DNA of 64,000 bases from Cryptomeria japonica (lineage: Eukaryota; Streptophyta; Pinopsida; Cupressales; Cupressaceae): positions 721,696,367-721,760,366 of the forward strand of contig NC_081413.1 of NCBI RefSeq assembly GCF_030272615.1, read 5' to 3'. The translations under genes were made by a program, and so were the position numbers. This document shows, in pieces, positions 21,981 through 32,093 of this stretch. Position 1 is the first letter of the stretch. Each line of letters begins with the position of its first letter. The notes under the pieces are model-generated. The model did not search any database and was not told the origin of the DNA. It was given only the letters and a program-made list of their open reading frames with translations.

Positions 21981-23918
21981 TTAAGCATAATATCTACGCA
22001 AGTGCATAGCATTGATAGGTTCTTTAAGAGGCGTACCGTCTATATCCGCTATTTTGTAAGCACCTGATCCATAATCCTCAATAACGATATATGGTCCAAG
22101 CCAATTAGGACTAAATTTTCCCTTTTCGGCAGACAAGGCATTCACATTGCGCTGATTCTCATAAAGGACTAAGTCACCTACTGAGAAGGAACGTTGAATG
22201 ACCTTATCATTATAGCTTCGTTGTAGAGTTTTGTGATACGCTTGAATATGCTCAAGAGCGTTTATACGTTGTTCATCAAGCATCTCAAGCTGTTGAAGTC
22301 GTTGTTCTCTATAAGAGTCATCATCTACTATACCTTTAAGAGAAACCCTAAGTGATGGAATTTCTAACTCTAAGGGCATAATAGCGTCAGCACCATAAAC
22401 AAGATTATAAGGAGTAGTTCCCGTAGCAATTCGTACACTCGTTCGGTATGCCCAAAGAGCATAGATTAGCTGGTTACTCCAATCCTTACCGTGCTTATTT
22501 ACGGTTTTACGAAGAATTTGTTCAATTATCTTATTGGATGATTCGGCTTGACCATTTGACTGAGGATAATATGGTGTAGAAAATCGATGTTTGATATGAT
22601 ACTTCTCGAGGAATTTCTTCACGTCCTTGTTCTTAAACGATGTCCCATTATCTGAGATAATAGTGGAAGGTATCCCAAATCGAGAAATGATGTTTTCTAG
22701 AAGAAATTGACAAATCACTTCAGCAGTAGTAGAGCGAAGGGGAATAGCTTCTACCCAATTCGTAAAGTAATCTATTGCGGTTATAATGAAGGTGTGTCCT
22801 TGAGATGAAGGAGGAGAGATTTTACCAATAAGATCCAAACCCCATGCGGAGAAAGGATCCAAACCCCATGCGGAGAAAGGCCAAGAAGCTACTTGAGAAC
22901 GAAGTTCTTGGGCAGGAGCATGAATCAGATTATTGTGTTGTTGACATTGATGACATTTCTTAACAAATGAAAAGGAATCCTTCTGCATAGTTTGCCAATA
23001 GTATCCCATACGAAGCAATCTATGAACCAAGGATTTGCCCCCAAAATGCCCTCCACAGGCACCTGAATGTGCCTCTTCAAGAGCAACGGGGATTTCTGAC
23101 TTGTTCAGACAACGAAGGAGAAGACCATCATAACCCCTTCGATAAAGGACATTAGAAAGGATGATATATCTAGCAGACAGCTTGCGGATTCTAGCCCTAG
23201 TGTTCCTATTAGCAGAATCAGGAAAGGTACCATCGGTCAAATATCTTACGATATGCGGGAACCATTCATCTGAATCTACAAAGTCACAACATGTTACCAG
23301 GCTAGAATCATCTTCAATAGCTGGAGAAATAAGATTGTGAATAACGAAATTAAGATCGACCATAGGGTCCTCTAAAGATACTAGAGAAGCCACACATGCC
23401 ATTGCATCCGCATGTCGATTATCTTTTCGAGGAACGGGTTCCATGGTATAAGAATCAAAATTTTGTAATAAAGAGATAGCAAGGTCTTTATATTGTGATA
23501 ATTTGTCTTGTTTTGCTTGATACATTCCTGTTACTTGTCTTATAATCAATTGCGAATCTCCATAGATATGTATGTGTTTTATATTCAGAGCCAAGGCTGC
23601 TTTTATTCCCGCTATAAGAGCCTCATACTCAGCAATGTTATTGGTACACAGGAAATTTAGACTATATGATAAGGGAATAGGTTTCTTTGTAGGAGAAACT
23701 AAAACAACACCTGCCCCCGATCCCGTACGACACTTAGAGCCATCAAAGTATAACTCCCAAGTTTCATCTTTCTCTATAGAAAGAATAAAGTCATCAGGAA
23801 AGGACTCAGGGTTAGGGAAGGAAAAAGGCGAAGGGGCCTCAACTAAGTGATCGGTCAACGCTTGTCCTTTAATTGCTCTTTGTGAAACAAATTTAAGGTC
23901 AAATTTAGTTAACATCAT
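21981..23918 (-). pseudogene. TE-A second RNase H and integrase
   Basis: 645 codons, open from the frameshift near 23960 to TAA at 21981. Residues about 50-190 are the extra RNase H typical of Tat elements: ELYFDGSKC, NNIAEYEAL and IYGDSQLI carry its D-E-D residues, and RHADAMA is its C-terminal motif. Residues about 280-330 are the integrase zinc motif, with HSGACGGH and CHQC. The catalytic triad is present: D in WGLDLIG (about 361), D in ISDNGTSF (about 423) and E in SNGQAES (about 459), with D35E spacing. A C-terminal SH3-like segment (VGDLVLYENQ, LGPYIV) follows. There is no chromodomain, as expected for Tat. An 8-residue tandem duplication sits just before the first catalytic Asp. Confidence 0.93.
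22832..22879. repeat. 24-bp tandem duplication in the integrase
   Basis: gatccaaaccccatgcgg recurs exactly with period 24 (22832-22855 and 22856-22879). It adds eight residues ending in a second WGLD motif, one residue pattern before the first catalytic aspartate, without breaking the frame. Confidence 0.9.
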
Positions 23919-23952
23919 AACCCACTTAGCTAGACGTCCTGATAAATCAGTT

Positions 23953-24678
23953 TTAGAGAAAAAGATGTTTCAAAGGATCAAACTTTACCATGACGTGGAC
24001 TTCTGAATTTAAAAGATAATGTCTCAATTTCTGAGTCGCAAACACCAAGGCCAAGCATTGTCTTTCTATCGCAGAATATCGGGTCTCATAATTGCGTAAG
24101 GTACGACTTATGTAATAAACTGGACATTCCTTACCATCTTTATCATGTTGTGCTAACAATGCTGCGAGAGCATGAGAAGAAGCAGCTATATACAAAAGGA
24201 AGGGTTTAGAAGGTTCGGCAGGTTGAAGAATAGGAGGACTAGCCAAATACACTTTTAAATCTTCAAATGCTTGCTGACACTCTTCATTCCATTGAAAAGT
24301 GATATCCTTTTTAAGAAGTTGAGTAAAAGGAAAGGTACGATCCGCAAGTTGAGACACGAACCTACGAATGGCTTGAATCTTTCCTTGTAAGCTTTTAAGT
24401 TGAGACACATTTCTAGGAGGTGGCATGTTGACAATAGCATCTATTTTCTTAGTGTCCACCTCAATCCCACGATGCGAAACTATGAACCCTAATAGTTTTC
24501 CACTATCCACACCAAAAACAAATTTTCGGGGATTCAAGCGCATGTGATATTTATGAATTCTTTCAAAGATTTTACGAAGGATTTTAACATGATTCATGCG
24601 AAGAAAGGATTTAGCTAAAATATCATCAACATAATCCTCTAAAATCTTATGCATATAATCATGAAAGATAGGGGTCAT
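23953..24678 (-). pseudogene. TE-A reverse transcriptase C-terminal half and first RNase H
   Basis: Continues the RT directly after the in-frame TGA at 24682-24684. EDYVDDILAKS (about residues 14-24) holds the YVDD active site. The thumb and connection follow, with LLGFIVSHRGIEVD and FTWNEE-like FQWNEECQQAF. The first RNase H has FLLYIAASSHALAALLAQ and YSAIERQCLALVFATQKLRHYL; its usual first Asp is replaced by Ala in 'YIAAS', as is common in Tat elements, where the second RNase H may take over. The frame ends in a T-run near 23960 through a one-base shift, beyond which 21981-23918 takes over. Confidence 0.92.
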
Positions 24679-24681
24679 CGC

Positions 24682-27267
24682 TCATTGATAAGTTGCACCG
24701 ACATTTTTAAGTCCAAAAGGCATCATTATCCAACAAAACGTACCCCAAGGAGTAGTGAAAGCGGTTTTGTATTGATCTTGAGGGTTTATGAAAATTTGAT
24801 TGTAGCCTGAAAAACCATCCATGAAGGATAACAAGGCATGTCCTGCCGTAGAATCAACTATCATGTCAATGTTTGGAAGAGGGAAATCATCTTTTAAAGA
24901 GGCCTTATTCAAATCCCGAAAGTCAGTACACATTCTTATTTTGTTATCTGGTTTAGCCACAGCGACAATATTTGAAATCCATGGGGAATAGTCAATAGGG
25001 TGGATAAATCCAGCCTCCAATAATTTTTCAATCTCAGCTTTAACAAGCAGAGCCACCTTAGGATTCATTTTTCTAATCTTTTGTTTCACGGGCTTAGCAT
25101 CAGGAACTAAGACAATATTATGAGTAACAATCTTAGGATCTATACCAAGCATGTCAGAATATGTCCAAGCAAAGATCTCAGGGAATTCATGCAATAGTTC
25201 TTCATATTGTTTCTGTTCCTCTTCATCCAAACATTTTCCAATTTTAATAACTTTCTCTTTGTTGCAAGGATCCATCTTAACATCAATGGTGTCACTTATG
25301 AGAAGATTACTTTGTTGAGGAGTATCCTTTAACTGAGGGAATTCTTTCACAATCTTATTGTTATCAATCTCTTTTCCAAAATAGGCTTCAGTGTTCAAAC
25401 AATAAGGGAGTCCCCTATTGTGATGATAACGAGGAAGAGTGTCATAGGCTCCCAAGAACTCAGCTAAAGCATCGTCGGTAGGGAAAATATCCAAAGCACA
25501 ATCACCCGAAGAATCCTCCTCAATATACTCAGGGTGTTGTATTGATAAAGATGTAGAGATAGCATTAACACTAATGCATGGTCTTTTAGAAGCTTTAGTA
25601 CGTCTGCAGGGATTATAGCCAAGTCCAAAGGCATAATGTTGAAAATTAGTCTCTAGAGGAACTCTAATCCCTTGTTCATTAGCACCACAACCTTTTCCAT
25701 GATACCCATGCTTAGCAAAAATGCGAAAACCACGACCATAACGATCAGCCATTTCAGGAAGAGAGGGTGGTTTTTCATAAGACAAAGAATCAAACTCTTC
25801 ATAATTATAGATGTGAGGAGAAGAAGTTTGAGAAGCGGCCACAAAATTATTACTCATAGATTCAGGTAAGGTTGATTGATTTTTAGCTTCTTCTTTCTTT
25901 TCAACCTTGTGATTTTCAGCTTCTTCCTTCTTTTCAACTTTAATTTCTCTAGAAGGAACCTTATATTCACCTACAAAGGTAGGGTTAAAATCAAGAGATC
26001 CCCAATCATCTTCTGCAAGAACCTTCTCAGGATCAAAATCCTTTTTATGTGTAGTTTCAAGTCGAGAAGGATCTTCTTCAGGAGTTTCAGACTCATCCAA
26101 AGGATTTTGATCATCGGAGAGCGAAGACTCATCGATAGGTTTCTTGTTTAAAGAGTCATCACTAGACGAGGATGGCTTAGAAGAATCTCCTTTGGAATTA
26201 GATGTTTGTAGACAAGCTTGAAAATTAGTATCTCCTATCAAAGTATATGTCTTATTGTTATAAATGAATTTAACTTGTCTATGCAATGTAGAGGGGACAG
26301 CTTGCATGCTGTGAATCCAAGGCCTCCCTAATAACAAGTTGTATGTTAAATTTCCCGACATAACATGGATAGGAGTAGGCAAAGTAACAGGTCCCACTGT
26401 AAGAGGTAAGGTGATGATACCTAATGAAGTCTTAGCCACATTATCAAAGCCACGAATGGGACGAGAGCCAGGCTCAATAAGAGATGTATCCACATTCATC
26501 TTATGCAATAGATTAATGCTACACACATTAAGGCCAGAGCCATTATCTACTAATGTTCGTCTTATAGCAGTGTCTTTCATGACAACCACAATCATCAAGG
26601 GATCATATTGTTGTTGAATTTCACTAGTAGGCAACTCATCTTGGGTAAACACAATTTGAGCTTTAGGATTCATCACGGAGTTAACAAAAGATGCTATATT
26701 ACTAGACGTATTTGGTGGAGGAACATTCAAATCTTTCAAGGCATCTTGTAACATTCCATGATGAGCGGAAGAAGTTTGAATCAAATCCCAAAGGGATATC
26801 TTAGCAGGGGTAGCTTTAAGTTGTTCTATGAGATCATATTCCTTACCCATAACTTGCGAAATACGGGGAGCTTGAGGAAGAATTGGTTGAGGATTAGGAA
26901 GGGAAACTGGAATAACAGGAGGAGGATTAGGTTGCCTATTATTTCTAGTATGATAAGTATGGGCAACCACATGATAACTCTCCCTAGTTATTTGCTTAGC
27001 ATAATTGTAAGGACTTATAGGTTTTCTTCCTTGTACGGTGATGATTGGTTTATTCGGAGTACAAAAGGAATCATGATCATACCTTCCTTGAACAGTAAGG
27101 AGAGGTGTTTTAGGAATTTGAAAGGTGGGAGAAGGATAAGCACCTTGGACTTCAAAAAGAGGCTTGTTATATTCATTCAAATTTATCATGTTAACCAATT
27201 TAGAGGTCTTGTTTTTGTTTATAGGTTTTGACAAAGCCACAAAGTCATCAAGAGCATCATCCAACAA
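24682..27267 (-). pseudogene. TE-A polyprotein: spacer, aspartic protease, G-patch, RT N-terminal half
   Basis: 861 codons. Residues about 30-100 have three KP(L/I)-x-VQG motifs. Residues about 150-180 are the IEQLK..AKISLWDLIQTSS block. The protease is near residues 235-330: RRTLVDNGSGLNVC with the catalytic Asp, then NLLLGRPWIH. A Ser/Asp-rich linker follows. Near residues 505-545 comes a G-patch-like GYHGKGCGANEQGI, then GLGYNPCRRTKASK. RT begins near 670: KMNPKVALLVKAEIEKLLEAGFI, IRMCTDFRDLNKA and MPFGLKNVGATYQ. The stop codon TGA replaces the CGA expected at this point in the family, a CG-to-TG change. No retrotransposon gag domain and no CCHC knuckle is seen upstream. Confidence 0.92.
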
Positions 27268-27584
27268 AGCATGATCATATCGGTTAAAGGTTTGTCTTTT
27301 GATTCAAAAGGAGACATCTCCTCATAGATGGGATTATTGAAAACAACCATGTTACTAGATTCAGGGGAAGAGTGGATAGGAATGTATCCTTGAGAGGAAT
27401 CATTCGACTTATCTTTCTCATCACACCTAAATGGCATAGTAACAAGGTTTATGAGTTTTTGGTAAAATGAGGGTTTGGCATCTTTAGGGTTTAAAAACTC
27501 ATCTAAGGCTTCATCTAATTCATCTTGGCTATACTCATAATAATCATCAAATGCATGAACATTTTGCAAATAAAAATCTGACAT
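27219..27584 (-). pseudogene. TE-A polyprotein N-terminus
   Basis: The ATG at 27584 is the first after the primer site and starts a 121-codon acidic frame (YEYSQDELDEALDEFL). A one-base shift near 27285 moves the continuing coding sequence into the 24682-27267 frame; DDALDDF is visible there directly after the break. The leader between primer site and ATG is only about 140 bp, which leaves no room for a missing upstream gag. Confidence 0.8.
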
Positions 27585-27725
27585 TTTGAAAAGATTGCAT
27601 AAAATTTAAACACACAATGCAAAGAAACACACTTTTTTTTTTTTCTTTTTAATGAGAAATGAAATGAAAACACACTAAATCTAGATCTAGATCTAACAAA
27701 TGCAATGCAAGAGGAAGCAATGATA

Positions 27726-27745
27726 GATTCACGTCAGGTTCACCA
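27726..27745 (-). promoter_or_regulatory. TE-A primer-binding site, tRNA-Trp type
   Basis: Minus-strand TGGTGAACCTGACGTGAATC starts three bases after the 5' LTR edge at 27749. It matches the complement of the 3' end of plant tRNA-Trp as I recall it, with a single C-to-T difference. Confidence 0.78.
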
Positions 27746-27748
27746 AAA

Positions 27749-29401
27749 TGTGTAGGGGAAAAAGCGAGACTAGGTTAACATGTCCTAATCCTACCTTTTG
27801 ACACACATTACGGAATATGAAAGAGCCTAGAGATATTGCACAATTGGCTACTTCTTTAGGTGAAAGAGAGAGCCACGGGATATCTATTAGGATTTCTATT
27901 CCCTTGTTGAAATTGTAAGATCAAGTAATGCAAGTTCAAACCCTAATCCCAAAATGCAAGTACGAACTAATAACAAGATTGCAGAATTGAGATTAAACAA
28001 TGAACAACTGTAAATACAAGGATGAAATAAGAATGCAGATGTGTACCCGGAGTTAAAATCAGACTGGAAATGTTCAGGACGGGGGCGCGGGCGCCACTGT
28101 CCTGAAAACTGCACCGGAAACCACTGTTCTGCACTCTGAAACACTGTCTGGAAACTGTCTGCACACTGTCTATCCGGAGGACCAGGGCGCCCAGCGCCTC
28201 TGTCCCAGGGACCAGGGTGCCCAGTGCCCCTGTCCTAGCAGGACCAGGGTGCCCAGCGCCCCTTTCCCAGTCTTCTGCTCTGCAACTTCACACAGGGTGC
28301 TGTCTCGACCTTCTCTCTTTGGATCTGTATCCCGCGGCGTCGTTCGAATCCCGAAACCTGCAATAATATCTGAAAAGGGGGAAGGGCGGCTATATAGGGT
28401 TTTACCTTAGTCAAACCCCCGCTTCGGTGATTTCCACCTCCACGAATAGCCAATTTGTTTTGTAAAATGTATTGTGTGTGCAGACCTAGTGTGTGTGCAA
28501 GGTCCTAAAATGCAAGAAAGCAAACTAGAGCAACCTAGAAAGTAAACCCTAATTGCTTGTAAATGATAATGCAAATGCTCTAAATCAAGATGCAATGTGA
28601 TCTAAAGCATGAATAAATGATATATCAAAGCTTATGCAAAGACATGAAAACAATATGAAATCATACCCAACCCTCAAGGGAGGAGTACAAGCCAATCTTC
28701 AGTCGGTAATCCCCTATTGTTCTTCAATGTCTTCCAAGCCCTAAGTGGATGAATGAATTTGATAGATGCTTGATAGAATGATGTTGAATGTTGTTGAAGT
28801 CCTCAAAGATCTGCTCTTTCGCTGCATATGAAGTTCCTGGAAACAAAAATCGGATCCTTTCAAATGAGGAAAGAGAGCTCTTATGTATGAAACCCTAGAT
28901 CGTAAATTCATATTTTGGCCTAGAGATTGAATATCCCGCCAATTTCTTAGGGTTAAGCTTTATTTTATGATTGGATCGTGCTCCCAAAATTTTGGGAAAA
29001 ATGTCTGGGACCATGTGCACCGGGTGCCACGGTCCTGACAACTTTTCACCAAATTTTCAGGGCCGTCAGATATGATGATTTTAGAGAGAATCCCGAAGTT
29101 ACAGGTGATTTTGAGATGTTTAGACCCTGAAACCAAGCCCCCAAGTTCGAAATAGGACTTAATTAGGGTTTTTTGATTAAGTGGTGTATTGGAGGAATAA
29201 AATGCGAAGGGCGCGCTTTAGTGAAAGGGCCCAACTTTATGATGTAGAGAAAGATGAAATAGGACCTTAGACCTAATTAATTTGATTAATTAAGTGCTTA
29301 AGGAGAAATGCAATGCAGGATGCAAAATGCACTAAGGCGGGTGCTAAACTAGGTGTGAAATTGTACCACCCTAGCGAGTGCGTACAATTTACGACGCTAC
29401 A
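27749..29401 (-). repeat. TE-A right LTR (5' LTR in element sense)
   Basis: Same ends as the left LTR. In element sense it should hold the promoter. About 45 substitutions and one 4-bp deletion separate it from 16517-18173. Confidence 0.93.
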
Positions 29402-29406
29402 AAAAC
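29402..29406. repeat. TE-A target-site duplication, right copy (aaaac)
   Basis: Follows the CA end of the LTR directly and is identical to 16512-16516. Confidence 0.9.
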
Positions 29407-29677
29407 ACAGAGGACTAGGGTGCCACGCCCTAGTCCTAGGGAGGACCAAGGTGCCATGCCCTATTCCCTGAATAATGAGTCCGAATTTGGAGGTTGGTTC
29501 TATATCTGTGTGCTCTGTCAATTCCGAAGATCACGTGTCCACCACATTTTTGTACTTGTACCTTCAACTTGAAAAATGGTTTCTAGGTGGCTATAGAGGG
29601 TTTTGCCTTAGTCAAACCCCTTGTTTTGGTGGTTTCCACCTCCACAAATAGAATATAATGTATTGAATATGTGTGTT
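29407..29677 (-). repeat. TE-B right LTR, second segment (truncated)
   Basis: Continues the LTR broken at 16516. It aligns with about 9775-10038 of the left LTR, including the paired 'gtgccacgccctag' motifs, and then stops matching after gaatatgtgtgt near 29677. About 960 bp of LTR are missing beyond that point. Confidence 0.85.
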
Positions 29678-31140
29678 TGGAAGTATAAATTTCAACTTGT
29701 GAATAGTTCGAGATTGAAGCCCAAATGACTTGTGATAATCTACCTTTTGAGTGGGACAAAGGAGTGTCACAAGAATCAGGAGATGAGATTGAAGTCAATC
29801 ACAAAACTTGGAGAAAGTATTGAGGAAGATAAGGATTGTAAGACAAACAAGTCTCCAATCAAATTCCAAGAGATTACGATTCATGAAAAGTCCACGAGAG
29901 GGATTCACTCTTTTAATAAACCAACTATCGAATGTTTAAGCATGAGTAAAGGCGTCTCTACAACTATGCACATACTTCCCATGCAGTTATATGACAATTA
30001 TCATTACTCTTGTTTCTCTAAGTTAATGATATCAATTTTTTATCAAGTGGATATTTAGCTATTGATAGAATGGAGGCAACTAATAGTGAGAGGTTCTCCA
30101 AGTACAATTCAGATTTTTGCCTTCACAACGAACAATGATTTTTGACAGGAATCTAAGGAATCTGAAAGAAAAATAACATGAATTACCAAGAAAAAACTAA
30201 TCAATGATCAATTGTTTGAAGGTAGAATATTAACATTAAAATGAGAATCCAAAACCAAGAGAAAGCACACCATAATCCAAGAAGGAGACACAAGATTTGT
30301 AAGGGGGAAAAAGCAAAAAAAAAACCATGATTATGAAGAAGGCATAAAGCGTAAAAAAATACAATGAGAGAAAGAAAGAGTGAGATAAGCATAGAAATAC
30401 TTCCATGGAAGAAATGAGAGAAGCACCTCAAATATATAGAGGTGAGAGAGGAGTTGCAAATGTAACTCCCAATTCTAGGGATGCCATCTATCATCCTATG
30501 TGCATGCAAAGTGGTACATGAGGAGGAAATCTAATATTCCACATATTTGGAATAAATAAAATGAGCCATAAGGATTGAAATATGATAAAGGACTTGTAGG
30601 GATTCCTTAGGAATATTCCTACAAGTAACAAATAAAAGGAAATTAACTTTACAAAGTAAAGATTAATTCCTAACACTACACCTTCCTATAACTCTACAAT
30701 GATGACAACAGGTTGGAGAAATTGGAATTTTCTTGTTGACACCTTGAGAGACACCTTTATGCATTGTAGTTTGAAACTGAACAATGACTACTTGAAACTT
30801 CATGAAAGGAGTTTGTTGTTTGGATATGAGAATCAAGTTGATATAATCAAAGTGGCACAACATTAGCATGATCCAGTACTTTACTAAGGCTTCTAAATAG
30901 AATCCAAGAGTCATTTGGAGTTCAAAAGTCGGTGAAAATAAGATGATCTTTGATGAATATAGTACACAGTTTGAGATCATCAAAACATGTTTTTTTAAAA
31001 AGTTGTTAGCATTTGAGCAATATTGGAATGGTCTTCTTCTTGGCATTTTTCTGAAGTGTACTTTTACTTGTGTTCAACAAGATTATGTTTTGACTAAATG
31101 TCGCTGCAAACCGTGGGACCTGAGAATCTATTGTTGGGAC
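29678..31140. other. Unassigned sequence after the truncated TE-B
   Basis: A 108-codon plus-strand frame at 29732-30058 starts with ATG and is Lys/Ser-rich, but it matches no family I know. Its composition does not stand out from chance, so I do not call it a gene. The rest is AT-rich with scattered short frames on both strands. Confidence 0.3.
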
Positions 31141-31471
31141 ATTTTTGTCATTGCATCAAAGCATCAACCTGTTAACGCTCAATACAAATGTCGGAGATAA
31201 ATGGATCCATGAGAGGCATTTAGTCCATGTTTTAAACCCAAAGGAGGACACTAGAAATTAGTCCAACATTTCCCCCCTTAGTGGCACCCTAGGGGATTCA
31301 AATTCATGACCCGACTCTAATATCATTTTTTGGAACATGTTTTTTGTTGCACCAAAGGATCAACATGTTAACATCCAATACAAATGCTAAAGATAAATAG
31401 ATCCACAGAAGGTGGTTAGTCCATATCCTGAATCTGAAGGAGGATGCTGACAATTAGTCCAACATCTATAC
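31141..31471. repeat. Pair of direct repeats of about 130 bp
   Basis: The blocks at about 31145-31272 and 31340-31471 share ttgcaccaaaggatcaacatgttaac-type sequence, then caatacaaatg and agataaatggatcca, and end in attagtccaaca. They start about 195 bp apart. They may be decayed LTR ends; a TTAGAGTCGGG motif between them on the minus strand faintly resembles a primer site. Confidence 0.55.
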
Positions 31472-32017
31472 GATGGATATATTAAATGACATGGAATTGC
31501 TTTATAGTATGATAACAAAACTCCCATGATAACAAAACTCTTATTAAGTGAAAATGCTAATAATACTATGTTGAAAAGCTTTAAAAAAGAATACAAGACA
31601 TGAACAATGCCAATGCAAAGAGTGAGATATGATTAAATAAAACAAGACCAAACATATATTTATTGACATATATATCTGATGTGATTAATTGGATGCCTAG
31701 TTCTAGATAATATGTGCTTCAATCAAGATAATATAATCAATGATCTCTAGGCAAAAGAGGCTATGTCTAAAGTGGTTAATATTATGCAACAAATTACACA
31801 CCTTCAACATATATCTATGTTAGTTGACTATATTGATTATAGCGATAAAGTATATATAAATAATCATCACCCAAATCTTTGTGTGAGGTGGAAGATTTGG
31901 AATTTTCATCGCAGTACATTCAATAATCAATGATCAATAATCTGTGAGAAATAAAAGGAGCAATTCACAAGTCTTGAAAGGAAGCAACAAAGATTATTAA
32001 AGGAAAGGGTAGTGGTT
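31472..32017. other. Unassigned AT-rich sequence
   Basis: No coding region, RNA gene or known repeat seen. It lies between the direct-repeat pair and the perfect hairpin. Confidence 0.3.
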
Positions 32018-32093
32018 AAGTACAACGGACGAGTTCATTTTCCCTACTTTTACCAGCCTTTTAGTAGGGAAAATGAACTCGTCCGTTGTACTT
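32018..32093. repeat. Perfect 31-bp inverted repeat (hairpin) with a 14-bp loop
   Basis: The left arm 32018-32048 (starting aagtacaacggacgag) is exactly complementary to the right arm 32063-32093 (ending ctcgtccgttgtactt); the loop is 32049-32062. It directly precedes copy 1 of repeat K, whose own sequence resumes with gataacatg. It could be a foldback insertion, a recent inverted duplication or a small-RNA hairpin; nothing here separates these. Confidence 0.95.

Larger units (their letters stand above)
16517..29401 (-). mobile_element. TE-A: Tat-lineage Ty3/gypsy retrotransposon carrying an antisense PMD gene
   Basis: A 12.9-kb element with two LTRs (1657 and 1653 bp), a perfect 5-bp duplication aaaac, a tRNA-Trp primer site and a purine tract. 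Minus-strand order: an N-terminal region without recognisable gag, aspartic protease, G-patch, RT, RNase H, a second RNase H, integrase, then a 3' region of about 3.8 kb holding an opposite-strand PMD gene. The second RNase H before integrase is diagnostic of the Tat/Ogre lineage. The coding region is broken by a frameshift near 27285, a stop at 24682-24684 and a frameshift near 23960, so it is recently dead. I count about 45 LTR differences by eye (near 2.7%), nearly all transitions, plus one 4-bp indel near 17688. Confidence 0.93.
9365..29677 (-). mobile_element. TE-B: non-autonomous Tat-like Ty3/gypsy element, host of TE-A
   Basis: The left LTR (9365-10997) matches the split sequence 16100-16516 plus 29407-29677, which is its right LTR interrupted by TE-A. 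The interior (10998-16099) is read on the minus strand: tRNA-Trp primer site, a long internally repeated protein, an aspartic protease and a G-patch block. No RT, RNase H or integrase sequence is present, so it must have relied on enzymes from relatives such as TE-A, with which it shares the primer site, protease and G-patch order and the purine-tract sequence. The right LTR stops about 960 bp short of full length, so no target duplication can be read. Both LTRs carry many differences, which makes TE-B older than TE-A. Confidence 0.85.

Noticed and set aside
29732..30058. 108-codon plus-strand frame in unassigned sequence
   Set aside because: No recognisable domain, no neighbour that suggests a role, and a length within chance for AT-rich DNA; left as unassigned sequence.
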